Shown here in pieces: positions 58,113 through 64,000 of a DNA stretch of 64,000 nt; the first letter of the stretch is position 1, and the number at the start of each line of letters is the position of its first letter. The stretch covers positions 22,171 through 86,170 of the forward strand of contig OUQQ01000057.1 of assembly GCA_900404475.1 (NCBI GenBank), in the 5' to 3' direction. The notes beneath the pieces are model-generated. The model was given only the letters and a program-made list of their open reading frames with translations. It did not search any database and was not told the origin of the DNA. Source of the DNA: Spongospora subterranea (Eukaryota > Endomyxa > Phytomyxea > Plasmodiophorida > Plasmodiophoridae). A program made the translations under genes and the position numbers.

Positions 58113-58779
58113 ATGGCGATTAGGCAAGGGGTCTTCCTTGCTGTAATCGCTGTCACGTTGGGCGTTGGTGTCAGTCACAACTTGACGGAAGTCGCGTCCA
58201 ATTTGCCATGCCATCTAGAAGATGATTGCAAATCATGCACCAGCCTTTCAGGTTCGGTATTTGAAACTTGATTACACCGTATTCAGAGTGTTTTCAGGAT
58301 GCAAATGGAGCAGGTCGAGTTCGACATGTTTATTGGCTAGCGAATCTCTGGTCGGTTTATATATTTACGACCCCGAAGATTGTAAATGCAATTCCGACGC
58401 TGAACCCACATGCAATTCGTGTACCAGCTCACTGGGCTGTGTTTACATCAAGCAAGGAGAAGTACAAATAACCGCTTTTCAGAAAGTTGTTAGCGTCGTT
58501 GAGTTCGAAGAAGACGAAAATGGAAAAGGCGGGTATTGCCTCGAAGGGTCACCGTTAAGAAACCGTCAAAAAAACTTCGACTACAGTTTTATGACATTTA
58601 GCATCGTTCCACATACATGGTGTTGGGGACAATGTCTAATCAATGGAGTCTGGTTCGTGCTGATTGTGATGGCGTTGCTTCTAATGCTGTTGATCACGTT
58701 CGTAATGATCATCTTCAAGTATTGCAAGTGCCGAAGAGATCGTGGAATGGACTACGTCATCCTTCATGGAGGTTCATAA
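58113..58779 (+). CDS. Cysteine-rich type I membrane protein (PSI-like)
   Basis: Two exons: 58113-58251 and 58298-58779. An N-terminal signal peptide (GVFLAVIAVTLGVGVSH) precedes a Cys-rich ectodomain with CHLEDDCKSCTSLSGCKWSR and a second similar module (CNSDAEPTCNSCTSSLGCVY), reminiscent of plexin-semaphorin-integrin (PSI) repeats. One transmembrane helix (WFVLIVMALLLMLLITFVMI) and a short basic cytoplasmic tail follow. Likely a surface protein. The repeated CxSCTS-SLGC spacing is seen directly, whereas the PSI name is inference. Confidence 0.72.
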
Positions 58780-58879
58780 ATCATCTCATCATGCTTTTCA
58801 CAAGGGCAATCACTATTAACAAGCGGCCCTGAACCTTTGAGTTTGCATACGCTTGTCTGAGTACTCTGTTAATTAGTAA

Positions 58880-60667
58880 TGTTAGCATCTTTCAATGCCA
58901 TCTTGAGCTCTATGAACTCTTGCCGCAGCTTATTAATATTGCTCTTACTTGCCTTCCTCCATGTTTGATAGTCCAACAGGGCCTTCCTATCGTGGCTTGT
59001 CAGCGGTCGTTTATGCAAAGGCGAATAATGAAACCTACTTCGTTTGTTGTAATTCTCTCTCTAGCATATCGATTCTTTCTTGAAACCGTTTTACTGCGAC
59101 TTGATGCAGTTCCTCGGTCTGTTTGACATGCTTTGCGTCGTTGTTTTGATCTCCTTCATTTTCATGGCTTAGCACTATCAATGCATTTGCCGCCCGATCC
59201 TGAAGATTGACGACTCGGCTTCATGATTAAATGAAATATGATCACAGGACTGACAAGATTATATTCAAGCTGCCGATGTTCGTTCATTGTCCTTTCAACA
59301 TCTCGAATCGACAAATCTACCATAGAAGTTATTTTTCAAAATTTGCTCAATCTTCACTCCCATCGTACTTGAATCACTTAACTGACAGGCGACCAACTTT
59401 CCTTCGATATTCTCATCTGCATCATCAAGTTTTTGGAGGGAAAACAGGAGAACACGTCGGTGATCGACTTCAAGGTGCAAGCCACATTGCTTTCGAAGTT
59501 CATCTGTGGTACGACAGGACCCGACTTCGATGTGAGTTGATATACAAAAATGCACGTTCTGGTGTTCAGCAACACTGCCTTCGGTCGGCATTGGTGATAC
59601 TTCGAAGGGCAATCAGGTTTGATGAACTGTCAATCAGTCCATATTTTTGACACTGGCGTCTGTCACAGACCAGTTTCGCGTTTCGACGTCATCCTCCACT
59701 GAACTTGAACCAGACCGCATATTCCAGCCACCGACAGGACAGAAGCCGGTTGTCATTGTGAGATTGGCAGTAGGACAGTGTCTGTCGACAAGGAATCTTT
59801 CGATCAAGTCGGTTTGCAAAAAAACCGTTCCTCTCCTGTAAACGTTGTCGCTGAAAAGACGCAATTACAGCAATATGACCGTCCTCCGCCGCCATACTGT
59901 GCTGACGATTAAACTGAATTAATTCGGGTTCGACGAAAACTTGCTTCCGTCTTATTCGCGTTGGAGTTCTTTGCAATATAGAGCAGCACCGATAGAACAC
60001 CTCCACTTTGATGTCTTGCTCTGGAGGGACGTTGCAGTGCATTCGGAGAGCGCGCTCGAAACCTGCATGCTCAGCGTCCGAGAAGTCACACGTATCGCCA
60101 GCAAAGGCGTCATTCCACTGTTCCAAATCAATCGGCATCTGCATACCTCGAAATAACGCGCCGAAACGTGCTGCGTAATGATCCGCCGTCTTCCCCATCA
60201 GAAACGAGATGGCCAAGGACACGGCGACAGGCGAAATTTGTAGAAGTGATGATTTTATTTAAAGAATGCGAACAATACCAATAGCTGGACTCGGCTGCAT
60301 CCTGTTTCTTGAATCCTGCACGATGCATCAAAACAATTTCAGACACTGAAAGCTTATGACTGTGAACATGCCAACTGCATTACGGAAATGACCGAGGTCA
60401 TTCACGCAGTTTCAAGAAATATGGCTGTTTTCAGATCATTTCTCAAAAGTCCAGACATTGTTGGAAATCGTCCTGACTGGAGTTCACTTCTCCATCCATC
60501 ACCATTATGTCCAATGACGCTGTTAATGAGCCTGCACCGATATTACTTGTTCGGGTGAAGAGGCCAAGAACGTCTCTCCCAGTTGACGATCTTGGTGGGT
60601 TGGCGCTTTTGCTAGTCAGCCGAAGTCGTCTGAAATCATTCCTATATTGTAGTCGTAGAAGGTCCAT
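58880..60667 (-). CDS. Multi-exon coiled-coil hypothetical protein
   Basis: Not recognised. Minus-strand exons run from the ATG near 60667 (MDLLRLQYRNDFRRLRLTSK) through a region near 60210-59890 (MPIDLEQWNDAFAGDTCDFS, VPPEQDIKVEVFYRCCSI). A segment near 59800 follows (VYRRGTVFLQTDLIERFLVD), then one near 59550 (ELRKQCGLHLEVDHRRVLLF). A C-terminal coiled coil (TEELHQVAVKRFQERIDMLE) and a helical end (YQTWRKASKSNINKLRQEFI) finish near 58880. Frame changes imply at least five introns, and not all joins were resolved. It could be two genes. Confidence 0.45.
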
Positions 60668-60847
60668 GTAGAAAAAGGCCTGCTACAAGTTCTGTAGCCG
60701 CTGCCGCTTCCTGCTTGCAGAATATCTCAATCGATGGTGACAACCATTCTGAACCGTTGACGTCATCGAAAAAATGTATTTCGCCAGTTGCTTAACAATC
60801 TTGAAGTTTTTTTGTAATCTTTCACAGGGTTTTGCCGCCTGGAGACT

Positions 60848-61325
60848 ATGGAAAAGGGCGAAAATTTCGAAGGAACAGAGATCCAATCGCGATTGAGGGT
60901 ATTTTTATGTTTTGAGATTTTCTCAACAATTTTCAATCCCATTTCAGGACAGATTAAAAGACTTTAAAGCAGGCGATTTGACAACTATTAGGACATCGTC
61001 GCTAGCGCGAAAACGCCAAGATCATTCGTCAATCGCTGGACGCCTCAGAGCTATGCAGATTGAAGCAAGTCGTTTCAAGTTTATTGATATTGACCCGTTG
61101 AAACCTGCAACAGCGTCGGAAAGCGCTAGTACCAGATCAAACTTTGATAATCTAATGGACCGATACAAGGACCAATTTGACAATGTAATCAATCCGACTA
61201 TGAAATTTTCCCTGATTCTCTCTAATCTCACCGTCAGATTCACACTGCTGACGATTTCGTATGGGACATTTTTGTCTGCAATGGTAATGCGTCTAGTTTA
61301 CAAATCAGCGACAGGTATTCCATAA
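60848..61325 (+). CDS. Hypothetical protein with C-terminal hydrophobic segment
   Basis: Exon 1 (60848-60898, MEKGENFEGTEIQSRLR) joins exon 2 (from 60948, DRLKDFKAGDLTTIRTSSLA) in phase across a 49-nt intron. Exon 2 is basic, then has a helical stretch (NFDNLMDRYKDQFDNV) and a hydrophobic end (FTLLTISYGTFLSAMVMRLV). How it ends is unclear: it may stop near 61325 or splice toward the acidic frame downstream. No family recognised. Confidence 0.5.
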
Positions 61326-61378
61326 ACTCAACTGAATGGAGGTCGCTAATACATTACTTTCAGTGCATATTTAGACTT

Positions 61379-61604
61379 AAGATCGGAATTGGAGTTAGAC
61401 CCGCTCAATGACGAACTCTTATTTGATGAAAGTTGCGAAGAAGAGTACGATTCGGAAGATTCAAATGCCGCCGATAATCCATATTGTTCATATCCCGAAG
61501 ATGAGAGTGATTCTGGAAGCGACGACTCGGTTTCTGATTATTCAAATGATCTGTATAACAACGATGACGACCTCGACGAAATCGATGAGTACGATCAAAC
61601 ATAA
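61379..61604 (+). CDS. Acidic Asp/Glu/Ser-rich ORF or terminal exon
   Basis: An open stretch beginning at an acceptor-like TTTCAG at about 61365 reads AYLDLRSELELDPLNDELLF, then a highly acidic tract (EEEYDSED, DDLDEIDEYD) to the stop. Composition suggests a real acidic tail. The splice phase to the preceding gene does not match cleanly, so it may be a separate small gene or an alternatively spliced exon. Confidence 0.35.
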
Positions 61605-62155
61605 AAAATATTCATTCGAAATATTCCCCCAAACGCTGACCCTCCGTTTCGGCTTCGGCTTCCAGTGCAGCTATTTCGAAGCCGAGCCGAGCAATCCCAG
61701 AGCCAAAGTTTAACTCGGATTACGGCGGCCGCTCTTTTCGGCAAAAGTGGCCCTGTATTAGAATAGGGTGATCGCCGGTGTTGTTTTTATATTGGTGCAT
61801 ATGTCCCAAGCATCATCGAAAAATCCAACACGGAAAGCGATGCTGAAAACATCGCGATGTCGGGTATTTGAATGATCTCCACCCGCTAACGCCGAACAGC
61901 AGAATGCACATTTGGTCTAATGTGTAGGTGTTACCGATGAAAGAACCACAGAATGTCCAGGAGGGTTACACCTAACTGTCTTTGCCACTTTCGGCCTCAA
62001 CACGTTTCTCTTTCCCATGCTGGTCCCACTGCACTGCGGCAATGGTCTAAAAGAGAGGTCCCGCCAAAATTGTACCAGTCGGGGAAGAGGGATATCAATA
62101 GGTAATTTCATTTCGCACAAAATCGGGCACAATCGAAGGCTTAGGATTATTGATT
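61605..62155. other. Intergenic region
   Basis: No gene recognised between the acidic ORF and the PH protein. A short CTTCGGCTTCGGCTTCCAG purine-poor tract lies near 61651. Confidence 0.35.
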
Positions 62156-62748
62156 ATGGCGGTTCCTTCTTCCAACTCATGTGTTGATATTAGAGATCCC
62201 ACCATAGAAGGATGGCTTGATAAACAAAGTAATGTCTATGTTCCGGTCCAGAACGCTAATTGATTGTTTGGTTGTCAGGCCGTATTTTGAGAATATGGAA
62301 AAAAAGGTGGGTTGTTCTTCATAAATCAAAACTGTATACATTTAGAAATGAAAAAGAGTATGTAAATCCGACAGAGATTATCGATCTGAGTGTTTTCTCT
62401 TCTGTAAAGGTATCCTGCCAATTTTGATGAGATATGGGACCGTAACTCATTGATTTCATATCTGTTCCTCAGAGTTCTGAAGATGTGACTCGACGTTCCA
62501 ATTCATTTGATGTGTACTCAACAGAATATGGGTTCTCTTTGAGTGCAGCAACTCCGGCGTTGAAAGAAGGTTGGCGTTATTTCATCATCCTTGCTCACAA
62601 AATAATTCCTGTTTTTAGCATGGATTCGCGCAATCGGTATAGGTGCTATCGTGAGTGTTATTTCTGCTTAACCTGAGGCTTAGGAAAAGATATTGTTATG
62701 GCTCGAACAAATTATTGGCAAGAAGACACAGACGCGTATGGAGAGTGA
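62156..62748 (+). CDS. Minimal PH-domain protein
   Basis: A small protein that is essentially one pleckstrin-homology domain, expected to bind phosphoinositides or a protein partner at membranes. Five exons are joined by introns of about 50 nt. Exon 1 reads DPTIEGWLDKQS. Exon 2 reads RIWKKRWVVLHKSKLYTFRN and NPTEIIDLSVFSSVK. Exon 3 reads NSFDVYSTEYGFSLSAATP. Exon 4 supplies the C-terminal helix with the invariant Trp (KEAWIRAIGIG). The last exon ends YWQEDTDAYGE. The GWL, RWVVL and AWIRAI landmarks are in the expected order. About 130 residues with no other domain. Confidence 0.83.
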
Positions 62749-62867
62749 CATACCTGGCTCAGATTCGCAGTAAATATATTTTAGTTAAACCATTTTCCAA
62801 ACCTTCGTCTTGTGCTGACGATGTTAGATCGTCATCACCTACTTTTTTGTTTTTAATCGGTCATAGC

Positions 62868-63176
62868 TTATATGCCATTTTTCTGGACCTTTGAGGCGGT
62901 TGCCTCACCAAGGTTTTTTTGCTGAAGCAGATCGAACACATCACAATCTTGAAAACCATAGAATTTCAAATTCGCTGCAATCGACGATTTTGTCTTCATC
63001 ATAAGCAAAAAACCACAAGTGGAAAACTTTACTCTTCGACATATTTCCGGAGTCGATGTCCTGATCGGTAAAACCCGAAATAAGGAGTGGTTTAATAAGT
63101 AACATATTTGGGAATAGGTCAAGCGGCATGGGGGACAAGGGCTGCGGCAGATTGGAATGCTAAGACAGCATCGCAA
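62868..63176 (-). other. Unassigned minus-strand frame beside the retroelement remnant
   Basis: Overlapping frames here show some protein-like sequence (LLISGFTDQDIDSGN, KVFHLWFFAYDEDKIVD). A block of about 45 bp near 63118-63163 (AGCGGCATGGGGGACAAGGG and following) is repeated at about 63360. The interval may be part of a decayed element, but I could not assign it. Confidence 0.3.
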
Positions 63177-63219
63177 ATCCCTTGCGTGATACGCCTTGTG
63201 GTGAAAACGGCTTCATACG

Positions 63220-63527
63220 TCATGATGAGCACGCTTCTTGGGATTCCTGATGGAGAGGAAATTGCCAGTATCCCTCAAAGGCATCAAGCAGAATAAAAAT
63301 ATGGGCATTGCAAAGGTACCCCAGTATTACATCAACATGTGGCATTGTCCAGATATAGGTCGAGCGGCATGGGGGGACCAGGGCTGCGGCAGGTCTGCAA
63401 ACAGTGGTTGCCAATAACGTCGGCCGCTTTTTGTCGCAAAATTTGATGGAGTATTTGCTAAAAACCTGGTGAGACCTATACTCGGGCTGTGCTTGCCAAA
63501 AACAAAACTGAGCTCTGACTTGGTCAA
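63220..63527 (-). mobile_element. Ty3/gypsy reverse-transcriptase remnant
   Basis: The minus strand encodes MPHVDVILGYLCNAHIFILL followed by DAFEGYWQFPLHQESQE, the palm region of Ty3/gypsy reverse transcriptase (consensus DxxLxxLxxAxxFSxLDxxxGYWQ). The catalytic-domain remainder, integrase and LTRs are not visible, and the frame is broken on both sides. A short neighbouring block is duplicated. A decayed retrotransposon fragment. Confidence 0.65.
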
Positions 63528-63942
63528 TATTGAAGTTTTGATTGAAATCGATGTCAGTTACTACTAGACCTGAACGTCGACGAGCATCATGATATTGACA
63601 AGATGCAAATCAGAGACAATTCACATCATACTGAATGTAACAAAATCTGGCTCCACAGAATTGAGCACGGCCGTGTTAGCACGACGACAAACTAACGAAA
63701 CCTCGAACTGAAGTGCGAATTTTCAGGCATTCATCTTAAAATCAAAATTTTCAATATCGAATCCAACCCCCAAATTCAGACGTTATTACAAGTACTTCAA
63801 TTTAGGAGTAGCAGAAGCGGATGTTTTATTCGGTCGGTGGTTTGAGTCGGAGGATGAGTTCTCGCTCATATTTTACTAATCGGACCTCTTTTCCCGAAAA
63901 CTACTTCATAGTCATTGATCGCTTATCAACACATCGCGTTCA
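63528..63942. other. Region upstream of the last gene
   Basis: No gene recognised. It likely contains the promoter of the gene starting at 63943. Confidence 0.3.
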
Positions 63943-64000
63943 ATGTCCAAACTTTTCCCTCTCTTGCTGGTAACGGCGTTGATCGGTGCCATATCGGCGT
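63943..64000 (+). CDS. Start of a secreted or membrane protein gene, cut by window edge
   Basis: The ATG at 63943 begins MSKLFPLLLVTALIGAISA, a textbook signal peptide with a small-residue cleavage site. Only 19 codons are inside the window, so the product is unknown. Confidence 0.5.
   Translation, partial: MSKLFPLLLVTALIGAISA

Overview
This is a stretch of nuclear DNA from a compact eukaryotic genome. Genes lie on both strands, most are interrupted by very short GT-AG introns (about 40-70 nt), and intergenic gaps are often only a few hundred bases. The gene content points to a unicellular eukaryote that builds a motile cilium. It carries BBS1 (BBSome), CC2D2A (transition zone), CCDC146/MBO2, an EFHC/Rib72 protein (three DM10 domains plus EF-hands) and WDR63/DNAI3 (inner-arm dynein intermediate chain). 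A zoospore-forming protist such as a plasmodiophorid rhizarian is my best guess. The sequence alone does not exclude an oomycete or chytrid.

Layout. 0.6-13.9 kb: a 7TM-RGS receptor-like protein (+), an MscL-type channel with a zinc ribbon (+), a small basic protein (+), BBS1 (+), then APC7 and CDC20 head-to-tail on the minus strand, a short hypothetical ORF (+), and a PX-BAR sorting nexin (+). 14.0-19.3 kb: an intronless CC2D2A (-) and a hypothetical gene upstream of it (-). 19.8-21.3 kb: a large imperfect inverted repeat. 22.3-29.8 kb: an intronless URB2-like nucleolar protein (+) and the many-exon CCDC146 homologue (+). 29.9-30.66 kb: a 26-bp minisatellite containing a 190-base assembly gap. 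31.1-37.4 kb: zinc alcohol dehydrogenase (+), ankyrin-repeat debris with a small inverted repeat, a hydrophobic ORF, a double-hotdog acyl-CoA thioesterase (+) and a LEA-type membrane-anchored protein (+). 38-42 kb: hypothetical genes and a 1.5-kb inverted pair of Myb/SANT-like (transposon-associated) fragments. 42.4-49.6 kb: EFHC/Rib72 (-), two coiled-coil proteins (one per strand) and a Vma12/TMEM199-like V-ATPase assembly factor (-). 49.8-57 kb: prolyl oligopeptidase (-), a hypothetical gene (+) and WDR63 (-). 58-64 kb: a cysteine-rich type I membrane protein (+), a coiled-coil gene (-), a membrane protein followed by an acidic ORF (+), a minimal PH-domain protein (+), a Ty3/gypsy reverse-transcriptase remnant (-), and the signal-peptide start of a gene cut by the window edge (+).

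Functional themes are cilium assembly and motility (five confident genes, perhaps a sixth), the anaphase-promoting complex (APC7 beside its activator CDC20), membrane trafficking (sorting nexin, Vma12) and basic metabolism. Exon boundaries were worked out by eye from reading frame, splice signals and family conservation. Boundaries given as approximate should be checked with transcript data. The most unusual structures are the two large inverted repeats and the minisatellite.
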